DNA of 18,243 bases from Rhizophlyctis rosea (GCA_027596075.1 JADGJC010000549.1:1-18243); one strand, 5' to 3'. Counted from the first letter of the stretch, positions 1-10,171 are shown. Numbers and translations: made by a program. Notes: generated by a model from the letters alone, not told the origin.

Positions 1-47
1 CCCCCCCCCCCGCCCCCCCCCCCCCCCCGCCCCGCCCCCCGCGCCGC
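1..47. repeat. C/G-only low-complexity tract at the left edge
   Basis: The first 47 bases contain only C and G, mostly long C runs broken by single G. The other strand is therefore a G-run array that could form G-quadruplexes. Two further C runs (15 and 16 bases) occur at about 1664 and 3761, so this may be the flank of another copy of the same C-anchored repeat. It may also mark the edge of a contig or a badly assembled homopolymer. No reading frame is claimed. Confidence 0.75.
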
Positions 48-1640
48 AGGTCCGGGTTGTTATCGTTGTTCAATCCCCAACCGCTTCCGGTGTATCAGTG
101 TTCTCGGCCAAAACCAACATCCAAATTTCTCGACTATTCAGCTTCGTCATTCCCCCACATTGCCGCAAGATTCCGGAAAAGTGGATCGTCGACCCACCGA
201 AGAATCCTGGGATGTCACCGTCCCACTCTGCTGTCACTTTTTTCATTTTTTCGCCTCTCAAATCAAGGGGAAACTCTCCCACTTGGAGAACCGTAAATTT
301 GGAAAGCAATGGCGGAAATGACGCTCAACTTCTTTTGTCCCCATGTTGGTATTGACATTCGGTGTGGCTCTTTCACGAAACGGGGTGATCCTTCAATGCG
401 TTGCCTCTGATAAAATCCCCTCCCTTTTTGTTGTTTGCTGTACCAGGCGCGGACCAAAGAAGTATCACGATTCTGTCAGCGAACAAATATCCTTATTTGA
501 CGGTCGACAGACGTCAGGTTGGAAGTGGGGGGATGCTATTGTCACTTTGGTCTCGGGATTCCTTAACATGACTCGGTATCGGCAGAACCTCCACATCTAT
601 GCGTACTACAGGTGCACAAATTCGGACATCACCACGGTATGCACAGCGACAGGAATCCATAGCAGAGCGCAAGTGTATGTCTGTCTGCCAGCTTCCTTGA
701 TTGTTCATGGTATCTGTTTTTCCAATTGATCCCCTCCGATCTTCTTACAAGATTTCTCTGAGATCCAAAATTCCACAGCTGCGCCATCATCAAGAAGTTG
801 ATACAACCCATAGAATACGGACGTTAACACTTCACACCGTGACTTTGTGGATGGAAGCGCTCACTTTTCCATTTTCGTGTGTTCAATTGCCCAACCATTT
901 TGAAGTCCCTTTCATCCCCATTTCTTCTGAGTGTGAAGGTTTGGAAGGTCATACGAAGGGTTTTGAAAGTCAGTCGTATTTGTTTGTGTTGCGCAAACAA
1001 GCTTTTTCATGAGCTTAGATGAATGATTCACTGTGTTACTAAGCACTCTGTTTTTTTTTACCGACTTCCAGAACCTCGCCCCATTCCGGCGACTGGGCAA
1101 TCCATTCCATCATCAGCATGCACGTTACAAGCTTTTCGTTGAAATGCCCATATACAAATCCCCAGGATTGACAAACGAGTTCTGGAGACTGCACATTAAA
1201 GCTCCTGTGCACGTGCAGACTGGCCCCTGAACGTTTCTTTCGCACCCGGGTGCGCATACGATTTCGAACTTACCGCTGAGAAGTTGGGTTTGACCCAAGG
1301 TACCACCGTCATCTGCCCAAACCTCCATCCACAATCAAGCAATCCGCATCGCGTGGCGATATATGCCACTGTGTGTCTCTCTTGCCGTGTGCCTGCCCAA
1401 TATGGACGGTTGACACAAACACAAATACGAGAGGTTCAAAACGAGAATGCCGGTAGTGATGGTCTGGGACCTTAGATACCGCCGAGAAGCTTGCCATGAA
1501 ACGAGACCCCATATCTCCCAAATGCCACATCCGTTTTTGCAAGCCTTTTCAGGCTTTGCAGGTGTCAGCTCATCTGCTGTCCATATCCTTCCATCAAGGA
1601 CAACTAAACACCCTTCAATGGTCACCAACTCTCCTTCCTC
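48..1640. other. No recognisable gene
   Basis: The reading frames here are short (the longest about 128 codons), overlap on both strands and show no domain, signal peptide or intron pattern I recognise. A palindromic CACGTG hexamer occurs near 1208. I see no tRNA or rRNA. Short exons of an unknown gene cannot be excluded. Confidence 0.5.
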
Positions 1641-1647
1641 TCCGCGA

Positions 1648-1826
1648 CATTGCACCGGGCATACCCCCCCCCCCCCCCTCTCCAGGTGTATATGACAAAG
1701 ACAAAGACAACCGCGACTGCAGTATTGGTATTGGTGGTGATAGGGATATGCCGATGCCGCCGGCTATGCCTGATTGGCATCGTGCGGGTGCGGGGCACGA
1801 GTGGCCAATTGATGAGGAGGGTTGAA
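1648..1826 (+). repeat. C-anchored dispersed repeat, copy A
   Basis: A run of 15 C (about 1664-1678) is preceded by a GCACC-containing flank and followed by about 150 bases that match copy B at 3745-3912. Shared blocks include CCGCGACTG, a GGATATGCCGATGCC-like core, ATGCCTG, GGTGCGGGG and TTGATGAGGAGG, in the same order and orientation. The 28-base core at 1744-1771 also matches 3310-3337 at 24 of 28 positions. The repeat is non-autonomous: I see no coding capacity. It could be a SINE-like or MITE-like element or an old segmental duplication. Confidence 0.6.
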
Positions 1827-3305
1827 AGCTTTGGACTCTTCACCTCTCCATCCTTTTCCTGATAGTACATCTCGCCGATCGAAAACACTGCAATGTGGGC
1901 ACAGAAGTCCACGAAGCATGAAATGCTCTCCGCATCGGAAGATCCCTTCAGTGAAGTTTTTTTAACTTGTATTCGTTCCCAGCAGCATGAATCAAGGGAC
2001 CGAGTTGCAAGTGTACTCCACCTCCACCATTTTCGTCTACCAAGCAAGATATCGGTGTTTCAACGCGAATCATGTTGCATAACGGATGATGTGGGTGTTC
2101 CCTTTTTGGGTGAGGAAGAGTCGATAGACAATACATTTGGGGGGCCGGTGCTGCGGGTCTCTGCGGGGACACTGGACAGTGAGGTCATGTGCGAACAGGA
2201 AGACGCTGAAAATAGGGGAAGCATTGAGGTTTTCGCGTTGCAGCGGATATTGTGTACTTTGTATTTCATGTTGGGGGTTAACTGTAAATCATTCGTAGGA
2301 TTCAATCGGCGGTGTCGGCCAACCCTCAGTGCTTTGCATCCGACAACTGTCAAGTCCGCGAAGGTTACGAGTATGCGTCCCTCCGAAAGACCCCCCTCTT
2401 TGTTTTTGGGTCCCAAATGGTTTTTCCCAGAAAAGAAATGGAGAATGTAGTAGAAATGGGAACGTATCCCAATCTGAAGGGATGCGTACAATGGGCTTAT
2501 AGACACCTGAACTCCTGAACGTCCATGCACAAGCTGGTCGGGCAATTCGGGCACACCAGATTTTGTATAAGGGCTTGGCCACTCGCCCTGAGGTAGTCGT
2601 CGCACTCCATCCTCAATATAGTCATGCTTCACCTTCCAATCTCGTAGGCTCTCGAACAAGCGACATCAGCAGCGGGAACATGTCAAGGTGCGCTTGAGTA
2701 GAAAGCCCTTGCGGCACGTCCCAGTCTGTGATTTCGCCATTACGTTTTTTCTGTTGAGGCATCCAAACTACCCAACTACTCAAGGAACCATGACCATGAT
2801 ACCCACCATGACATACCATCGATTAGCAAGGCCGGTTCGTATATAGAACGTCATCTATCTCGTAGAAACATGCGTATGCTAATAATAGAAGTGCGTCCCC
2901 ACTGCCAGTGGAAAGTGTCTGTCCTTTAAAGCAGAGCGTAGAATCAACGAAAGAGACATTCTTTTTTGCCTAAGGGTTCGACCATTGCAGTTTACCTACG
3001 TATGTCCCTCCTGCGCCAATGCCCAGAAGAAAGTGCGGACTGTCATGGTATGTACGAGGGAGAAACTCCTGCCGTCTTCACAATGGTCTAGGCATCGACT
3101 CGGCTTTCACGTGTGAAAGGCCGGCATGGACGTCGCCATTTTGATGGCCACTTGATCGTTTTTGGTTCTTGCACCGATGCCAGGATTGTGTAAACAGGGT
3201 TGCGTGATTTGGAGGTAGTGGAGGTTGAAAAACCAAATGCCATTCCGGCCCATGGATGCATCAAGATTCCTGTCCGTGGTGAGATGATCAACTTTCATTA
3301 GCCAC
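1827..3305. other. No recognisable gene; overlapping unconvincing reading frames
   Basis: Open frames of 185 codons (plus, 1893-2450) and 199 codons (minus, 2060-2659) overlap each other, and neither resembles a family I know. On the minus strand near 2600-2660 there is a possible small intron (GTGAAG donor, CTCAG acceptor, about 45 bp) joining two frames, but this could be chance. Treat it as intergenic or unknown. Confidence 0.4.
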
Positions 3306-3309
3306 CTAT

Positions 3310-3337
3310 GGATATGCCGATCCCTCGGGCCATGCCT
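3310..3337 (+). repeat. Fragment of the C-anchored repeat (core only)
   Basis: This 28-base block matches the core of copy A (1744-1771) at 24 of 28 positions by direct comparison: GGATATGCCGAT, then a variable C/G stretch, then ATGCCT. No C run or flanking similarity is seen, so it is either a truncated copy or a chance match. Confidence 0.35.
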
Positions 3338-3744
3338 ATGTGCGCTTTTTTGGCAATCTCCGTGATACTGGACCTTCTACTGCGCCTCATCCTTGTTGAA
3401 TGTACATCCGTACGGAGAGGACAAGTAGGTCACAAGAGAGACGTGCACTGCAACAATTCTGCAAGTAGGCTACCCATCTTTGCGCGCACTGCCGGACGTT
3501 TTGCGTTTCGGGCGTCGCCACGTTGAAGTCGTTTTCATTGAGGAAGAAGGATGCCACCTTGAGGAAAGCTACTTACTGATGATGTTATGAGAACGCTCGT
3601 ATCATGGTTCTGTGGAAGTGGGCACACATCCAGCATTTGGTCCAAATCTCGAGTTGAAGACTTTTCGTACAACTGTCACTATGTACGGATAGCTTGATTC
3701 AGTATTCGATGTTTGGCCTCCAAGCCTCCCTCTCTGGACCGTCT

Positions 3745-3912
3745 CTATCGCACCAAGCTGCCCCCCCCCCCCCCCCTTCGTCCACCTGGCGACAAGGATA
3801 CCCGCGACTGGAGCATCAGCATTGGTGTATATGAGGATACGCCATTGCCGCCCACTATGCCTGCAAGGCCTGGTGAGGGTGCGGGGAAGGAAAAGCAGGT
3901 TGATGAGGAGGA
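3745..3912 (+). repeat. C-anchored dispersed repeat, copy B
   Basis: A run of 16 C (3761-3776), preceded by a GCACCAAG flank, is followed by sequence collinear with copy A, with small indels. It passes into a purine-rich GGA/GAG stretch up to about 3960. Spacing from copy A is about 2.1 kb, in direct orientation. The frames through it give only Gly, Ser and Pro low-complexity peptides and should not be called genes. Confidence 0.6.
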
Positions 3913-3965
3913 AGATGAGAGGGGGGAGAGGCCGGGACGGAGGTGGCGGTGGGGGTGTGAGTGGT

Positions 3966-4551
3966 GAATTCCGCTCAATGAACTGACTTATGTTTTAGGG
4001 TGCTTGTGATGTGGCTTATATGTGTGATACTCCTGACAATGGAGTGACGACACAAAAATACCATGACGTCATAAACAGTTGCAAATGTGCATCTTGAGGA
4101 GGCGCTTGTGAAGGAGAGGCATCGATAGAGCTGGTGGATGAGGCACTTGCGGCTGTATGTTTGTGTTGCTTTCCGCCAACACCATGATTGGCTCGTCTGC
4201 CCTCCTAGTCCCCTCTAATTTCGATTGGCGTAAAGCGTAACTCAGTGGAAGCACCAGCGTCGTAAAAGCGACTCGAGTACACGGACATGCTTTGTTTCGT
4301 CTCGCTTCGCCGGAAAAGAGACTCGGCTGTGATGTGGGCGCATCACAGTTTGAGGACTTACGAACTGGCATCAGAAGTGCATAAGCAAGCCCTATTCATA
4401 CCAACATGGGATGGTCCCGCTGCGATAGCTCAAAGCCCGAAATGAGAACCCCGCCTGGCGGGTACTGTACAGGTCAGAACAGCCTCCGTATGTGTGTAAA
4501 TAATTTGGGCGACTGAAACACTACATACGGGCAAGGTTTACATGCGAGATT
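3966..4551. other. Intergenic, nothing recognised
   Basis: This lies downstream of the minus-strand NLR gene and would include the end of its 3' flank. There is a minus-strand frame of 100 codons (4069-4371) with no recognisable feature. No repeats or RNA genes were identified. Confidence 0.45.
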
Positions 4552-4582
4552 AAGGCTTTGCTTTATGACCAGGCAAAGCCTT
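4552..4582. repeat. Perfect 10-bp inverted repeat (hairpin) 3' of the NLR gene
   Basis: AAGGCTTTGC (4552-4561) and its exact complement GCAAAGCCTT (4573-4582) flank an 11-base spacer. It sits about 190 bases downstream of the NLR stop codon, so it could fold in the 3' UTR or near the transcript end. It has no terminator-like T run, and eukaryotic polymerase II does not use hairpin terminators, so its role is unknown. Confidence 0.6.
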
Positions 4583-4769
4583 CATACTAGTAAGGTAGGT
4601 TCCTCCATATCGCCCGCTCCTTCGACCCATCCCCCAGCCGATTCCCGCGTCCATAAAAGAGCGATGAATTTACCTAATGCTCCCAATTGTTATCAAATGC
4701 AAGCATACTGCCCACATCCTTCAACATACGCTTCATCAAGGTGCTTTACCCGCTTCACAACCTCCGGGT

Positions 4770-7700
4770 TTACATCTCCCGGATACGATGAGCTTCCGCA
4801 CGCTCACGTGCCCGAAGCAGTATGTCTAAGTTGTTGAGGCAACTAAGCGTTTCAGGATGTTCATTTCCGTGCAAGCGCTGCCTTCGCTCCCAACAGTCTA
4901 TATACAGCGACTCGGCGACTTCCAGATTGTTCTGTTCAAAATACAGAGTAGCAAGGGCCTCAGTAGCACGCAGGGTTTCGTGGTGGTCATCGCCCAGAAT
5001 ACGCCCCATCACTCTCCTACGGTTTTCATAGAGCGGGACCAATAGCATTCGATCGAGCGCGAGGAAACCGATCTTCTCCTCAATGGTCTCATGGAGTTGG
5101 ACTCGATCCTCTGGGATGGACGCATCGCTTTGTTTGGATCGAAATAACGATAACGCTTCAAAAAACGCAGCGGGTTTGTCGAGCAGGCAAGTCTGTTGAT
5201 CGAACATTTCCAGCGGTGGTATGGCAATCCGAAAATTGGACCTAGTGGTGGCACACGTATAGAGCTCGTAAATACACCATGCGCGCGTCAGGGCGAATGG
5301 CGCTTTCCAAGGGGCGAGGACCATGACTACGTTGCTGATGCTGGAGATAGTCGAGGTAAAGCTTGTCTTCAGCCAGTTGGAGTCGGCGGCACCTCTCTCA
5401 TGTTGCGGAAGTGAAAATAGGTCAACCCAGAAGACGACATCTAAGATGTTCTGGTCCTCGAAAAACGTGGTCAGAGCATCAACGAAATCCAAGAAGTTGT
5501 TGTGCCAGGTGTGGCTGACAAACCAGTTGGCTCTACCAGTTGTATTCGTGGATTCGTTTCTAAGTACATCGCACAGAGATTCTGAAGGTCGGGTGCGGGA
5601 TTTTACAAACTCGCAAACTTCCCCCGTTTTGAGATTTTCCAATCTCTCCCGCCCACCACACAGCGTGATGAAGGTCTCCAAATAAGTCAATGTGACACCG
5701 ACAGGACCAACCGAGGTCTCCTCAATGATGCCACTGCTCTCTTCCCTCAAAACCGCTTCGGCGTTTGACACGATGTTGTTAAGATTAGTCTGCCCAAAAC
5801 TCCCAAACGGCCCTTCCCAGCTTGCGCTCCCTTCGGTAACCTCAATAGCGTCTGTTATCCCCGTGCGGTTGTGGGGTTGGAAAGCTTGCTTCGGATCACC
5901 AAACCATCCATCCCACACCTTGACCGTCCCATCATCCGATAATGTTGCACATATCAATCCATCAGCTCCTATTGTCGCGCCCCTGATTCGGCCGGTATGA
6001 CCTTTGAGAACCTCCCGAAGGGCACCTTTCCCGTTTTGCTCAAAGTCCCATATCGCGGCAGTAGCCTCCAATGTCCCCATTGTAACAAGAACGCGATCCC
6101 AATTCATCCCACCGCTAAACACCTCGGCATCTCCGAAAACTCGTTGACGTCAATTTCCGCCAGAACCTGACCTGAGATACTATCCCTAACACGAAGGGTA
6201 CCATCTGCCACCGTTACGAACCGTCCCTCCGACATCAGCATGCACAGTTGAGTATGGTCTTCAAAATGGTGCAGCCGTAATTGTATCCCGTTCGACGCGT
6301 CCCACACTTTGAGGAGTTGTTGAGACATTGTGATTACATTGCCCTCGGCCGCAAACACCGCCGCTTCTGCCATCTGGTGGTCCAGATCGAACATACGCCG
6401 CCCTTTTGCAACGTCCCATATTTTCACGGATTCTGGCAAACACGCAGCTACCTTTTCGTTCGCGCTTACTGCAATGGCTCTCACTTCACGTTCTCCATGC
6501 TCCAGGTGATGCAAAGACTTCCCGCTGTCCGTTTCCCATACCACGGCATAATGGTGATCACTGACTTGGTTCCAAGCACCAGCAACTACCAACCGCCCGT
6601 CCGAACTAACCGCAACATGCTCGATTTGTACGATGGATCCACCCGAACTTTCCCGGAATGTCTGCAACATGCTCCCTGTCCGAATGTCCCAAACTTTCAC
6701 CGCGAAGTCATGCCCTGTGACCAAGATGTTCCCATCCGGGGTTAATGCCATGTTTTTGACTTCTCCGTCAATAGTTTGGATGCAGTTTGCCATTTCGTTG
6801 ACCTCAGCATCCAGCCGATCACGATACGTCTGGAATAATGCAGACTTGATTGGGCGAAAATGGGCGGCATCGGTGCGAACGTGAAGTGCACTGGTTGTTA
6901 TTGAGAGCGAGTATTTTTGGATAAAGCGACAAGTGTCGTAGACGAGTTCTGCAGTGGTGCTGTCGACCTGCGATCTCAATCAGCATGTTGCAATATGAGT
7001 TTGCCAAACAAACATGTCATTTACCTTTGGGTTGGATGCCCTCTGATTCTCAGTCCAGTTCTTTAGATCGAGCAACTTCACCGTCGTAGCCGAGACGATC
7101 CCAAGTGCGCTCACCACCTCTAGCCAGTTTAAAATCTGGTCTCGCGTGAACCCATCCAGGAAGGTTAGTATGGTCTTGGTGGGTGCCGTCGACTGCAGGT
7201 GCGAGATCCAGTGCTGCGAAGCGTATTGGATCGCGGGAGGAATGTTCGTTTCAATGCGCTCCGGGAGATCAAGGACTTCCGAATTGGGCAGATTAGGCTC
7301 GAGGTTGCACATATTGGCTTTCAGCTGGGTGTGCAATAGCTGCAAACAGCCTTTAGCTAAGGCCTCTTCACTTTCACTCGAATCAATCGCGACTCTCAAA
7401 TCTCCGCATCTGTCTAAATCCACCATAAATTCGCCGAAGGACCTATGGATGGGCCGTATCTGATCATCGGCAATGTGGATCAAAGAATCAACCAGTCTCA
7501 ACATGTCTTCCACAATATCTATGTCAAGATCAAGCAGCCAGGCCAAGTCGTGGAGCCCCAACGGAAACCTAATTCGGACAATAGCCCCAATAACAAGACG
7601 AAACTGCTGGCACCATTTCATATTATCTCCCCGCCTGTAGATCGCATCACCAAGCACCGTTGAGTACATCCCGTCCACTGCCCAATCCGCCGACTTATGA

Positions 7701-9996
7701 CCCTGATTTCCGAGCAATTTCAATGCTCCAACACCGTCTGCCGCCTTACGCACAACCTCCGTTCCGAGATACAGCCATAAGAAGCTGCCCTGAGATTTGT
7801 CGACCATAGTTCGTAGAAGTTTGTCCTTTTCTTCCCTGCTCGTCTGTCCGAATTTGTGCGCTAGTATACTTGAGGCGAAGAGGAAGAGGTCGGCTTCGTT
7901 CCGTTCTTGATCCAAATTGATTTCGTATGGCTGGAGACTAGTCAACGCTCCACGAATGTCGATTTCTGGTCTGCTTGTGATGAAGATTTTGAGGTTGGAG
8001 GGGAGCGTGACGTTGCCAAGAGCCCATAAAAAGTCCCTTCTATCCGTTGAAGACGGAGATCCGCACTCGTCTAGGGCATCCAGGACGACTACGACCTTTG
8101 AAGAGGTTACGGATTGAAGCTCGGACAACGGGCTCACAATCAGTTTCTCGAAAGCACGCGATACCTCCACGGTAGTGAAGACATCAGGCTCGGTTTTTTG
8201 CAGCTCGAGCAGATGTGTAGCTATCGAGGGAAACTTGATAGCAAGTGGATATGCGATTGTATGGATCAGCTCTATAGGGTTGTTGCGGTCCGCGCGATCC
8301 GCACTGCACATAAAATAACCCCCGAGCACCGGCATGTCCCGAAACTGATTGATGACGTGTGCAGCAATGACGGTCTTGCCTGTTCCCTCCAGCCCAGCTA
8401 GCCAAAACACGGACGCAGAGTGTTCAAAAGAATCGTGCGCCCATCTTCGCACGTCCTGTAAAAGCCATTCACGTGTCCCTGGCATGGATCTACGATGAAC
8501 CTCGTCGATGTCGTGTTCTAGCTTGTTCACATTGGTGGGTTTGAGTAGTGCGCTGAGTTGGGCATTCCGCTTTGTTCCGTACTCGGTGGGTTGGGGCGGG
8601 GCAAACGGAAGCTGTCGTGAAGAGATTCTGCCATGTCGCTCTATGCCAAAGTGGATGTTGGTAACCAATTCCGCTATGCGCTGGTCCCTATTGGTTGACC
8701 CCTCTGAAAAATCGACGTAGAGGCTTCCAGCTGTAAGGATACTTGACCAGGTGAATGGACCGCAATCTAAGCGGGTGGGAACAATGGGCATCTCCCTGTC
8801 GGCAGCGAAACAAAGTTCTCGTTTGCAGCGAGCTGAGTTCTGAGGTGAATATATTTCAAATTGAGCATGCGAAAAGTTGCGTGATGGTGCCTCATCAGGT
8901 CTTACCTCGTAATACCTTGAAAGAAAAGCGCACACGACTTTGCTTCGACTGAGCCCATCGAACATGTCTTTGTGATTTTTGCCCACGCCAGTCGGGCGCT
9001 CTTTATCAAAGCATATGCGGAGACCCGTCGCCTCCAAAGATTCTTTGATCCGATTAACTTCCTGCTTGTCCGCCCAGCTACATGGAAAATGCGGTAAGCA
9101 TCGCGAAGCCTTGCGTAAAACGATGCAACTTATCAATAGCTGATCATTACATCAAAATCGACACAATTCGAAGCGGTGGAGAGGTTTCCGCCTGCAGCAG
9201 TGGCAGATCCCGCCACGTCAAGCAAGGAAGTGGTTGGCGGTAAGCTGATAACAGCACTCGCGGCCGTTGCTACAGTAGCAGCGTTACCGGGCTTGGAGGG
9301 AGGAAGAACCGGAGGTGCTAAAGGCGGACTCGTTCGATGCATGACATCCGCAGTAATGGCAGTGTCGGCAGGATTTGATAAGGCAAGTGAGGAATGGGTG
9401 GAAGGTATAAGAGCTGTCGTATCTGCAGCCTTGGGAGAATTATGGGCTCGCGGTTCAGAAATGGAAGATTCGGCAATGGGCGATACTGCTGGAGCTGTAA
9501 CGGTGGGATCTGCAACGTCTGGATCTGCTGCACTTGTAAGGGTACGATATGTAGCGGCGGAGACAGCTGGGATACCAACAGGAGTGGTGTGCGTAGTGTC
9601 AGCAGGTGGGTTGAGTGTTGCGGGGACGAGCTGTTTAGGTATGATCGGTGGGGTATTGACTTCCTCATTACGTAAAGGGGCAGGTGAATCAACGGCAAGC
9701 TTTTTAGCTTCTGGGGATGGGAGTGCTGGAGGTGCAGTGACACCGGCTATTTCACTGTCGGGGTCCAAGGAGATATGGACTTCTGTACTGTTGCGCTGTG
9801 AAGTTATGGTATTTGTTGGAACCGTAATGCCGTCTGTCGCTGTTGGAACAATTTGGTTGTTTGCCGTAGTGGTTTGGTTCGCTGCTCCTGCCCGGTTCGG
9901 ATGGGCAGCAGTGTCGGCACTGGAAGTCGTGCTGGTGCCCTTGTTCCTATCTCCGTCTTTTCGACGGAAAAAATGACGACGCATCCATTTAAACAT
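4770..9996 (-). CDS. TIR-NACHT-WD40-(TIR-like)-TPR NLR-type receptor; possibly disrupted
   Basis: Predicted intracellular STAND/NLR receptor of about 1,682 residues. Exons: 9996-9134, 9077-8906, 8839-7025, 6967-4770. Residues 1-19 are basic and aromatic (MFKWMRRHFF...); about 20-275 are Ser/Thr/Pro/Ala-rich spacer. The TIR (about 281-410) has FDVMISYCWADK, FLSRYYE and CKREL, whose Glu-353 aligns with the catalytic Glu of NADase TIRs. NACHT: Walker A GLEGTGKT (494-501), Walker B VVVVLDALDECG (594-605), ITSRPE (632-637). Seven WD repeats (about 1013-1303, motifs such as VKVWD) follow, then a second TIR-like module (about 1370-1535) with WFVSHTW and RAWCIYEL. Two kinesin-light-chain-like TPRs end the protein. 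Start chosen at ATG 9996; frames further upstream offer only TTG. Two oddities: the first intron begins AT, and the frame shifts near 6108. Domain calls are firm; immune function is inferred from the family; integrity is uncertain. Confidence 0.88.
6104..6113 (-). other. Frameshift in the WD40 propeller of the NLR gene
   Basis: The frame coding WD repeats 1-5 ends at TGA (6106-6104), just after PRCLAVG. The next blade, starting MNWDRVLVTMG and ending AAIWDF, continues without a gap in the frame shifted by one base. The switch falls in a GGTGGGATG run; one missing G would explain it. No intron with GT, AG and compatible phase longer than 26 bp fits without deleting part of a blade. It is either a genuine one-base deletion, which would make the product end before the last two blades, second TIR-like domain and TPRs, or a homopolymer sequencing error. 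Confidence 0.75.
6968..7024 (-). other. NLR intron 3, 57 bp, canonical GT-AG
   Basis: GTAAAT donor after the codons for SNPK, CTGAT branch-like site, and CGCAG acceptor before VDSTTAEL; phase 0. It lies between the helical region after NACHT and the WD40 propeller. The upstream frame ends a few codons into the intron and the downstream frame opens inside it, as expected for a real intron. Confidence 0.9.
8840..8905 (-). other. NLR intron 2, 66 bp, in-frame and stop-free
   Basis: GTAAGA donor after SRYYE, CTCAG acceptor before NSARCKREL, phase 0. The 66 bases carry no stop, so a simple reading adds 22 residues in the middle of the TIR domain, between strand D and the CKREL helix. TIR families have only a few residues here, so I infer an intron. 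Retention would give an in-frame insertion rather than a truncation. Confidence 0.8.
9078..9133 (-). other. NLR intron 1, 56 bp, non-canonical AT-AG
   Basis: Reading through this segment breaks the TIR domain: the frame meets TGA right after FDVMISY. Removing 9133-9078 joins FDVMISY to CWADKQ, the normal TIR strand A motif, with the Cys codon split TG|C. The segment ends in TAG and has a CTTAC branch-like site about 16 bases upstream. It begins ATAAGT, which would be a perfect GTAAGT donor but for its first base. No GT donor nearby restores the motif. It is either a rare AT-AG intron, a G-to-A donor mutation or a base error. Confidence 0.75.
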
Positions 9997-10160
9997 TATG
10001 AGAAACCGGATGTGAGCATCAGATGCTTGTTGGATCAACGAATAATTAAACGCTTATTTTCAGTTGGATATGTCAAGTTTTTTTTTTGGAAAACACAGAG
10101 GGAAGCGAGAGGTGGCCAGGGCAGCGGCTGGGGCAGGGGCAGGCTCCTTCACCCAGTTTT
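9997..10160 (-). promoter_or_regulatory. Probable 5' flank and promoter of the NLR gene
   Basis: Upstream of the ATG, read on the minus strand, lie an AT-rich stretch (GTTTAATTATT), a run of A (T run on the plus strand at about 10078-10088) and a long C/T-rich block with CCCCTGCCCC. Pyrimidine blocks are common in fungal promoters and 5' leaders. No convincing TATA box is seen. Confidence 0.3.
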
Positions 10161-10171
10161 GTTTGTTTACA
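10161..10171 (-). promoter_or_regulatory. Forkhead-like site TGTAAACAAAC
   Basis: The minus-strand sequence TGTAAACAAAC fits the forkhead core RYAAACA well. It lies about 165-175 bp upstream of the NLR start codon. Forkhead factors occur throughout fungi, but a match this short is expected by chance every few kilobases, so the call is weak. Confidence 0.25.

Noticed and set aside
1893..2659. 185-codon plus and 199-codon minus frames
   Set aside because: They overlap each other and show no family features. About two chance frames of 140 or more codons are expected in a window of this size and composition, and these are not far beyond that.
2965..2990. GGGTTCGACC resembling a tRNA T-loop
   Set aside because: The flanks do not form the 5-bp T stem and no acceptor or anticodon arm can be placed.
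3713..3978. Gly/Pro/Ser-rich frames on both strands near the second poly-C run
   Set aside because: They translate the dispersed repeat and adjacent purine-rich sequence, not a gene.
4741..4775. A second frameshift at the end of the TPR region extending the NLR protein
   Set aside because: The adjacent frame stays open for about 28 codons after the stop, but the extra peptide is not recognisably TPR, so I kept the TAA stop at 4770.
6104..6180. A short intron to explain the frame change in the WD40 region
   Set aside because: The GT-AG pairs of compatible phase are 8 or 26 bp long, and the longer one would delete part of a blade. A one-base indel explains it better.
9176..9976. 266-codon plus-strand frame opposite NLR exon 1
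   Set aside because: It is the antisense shadow of the low-complexity spacer. The minus strand leads directly into the TIR domain; the plus frame has Ala/Val/Gly bias and no domain.
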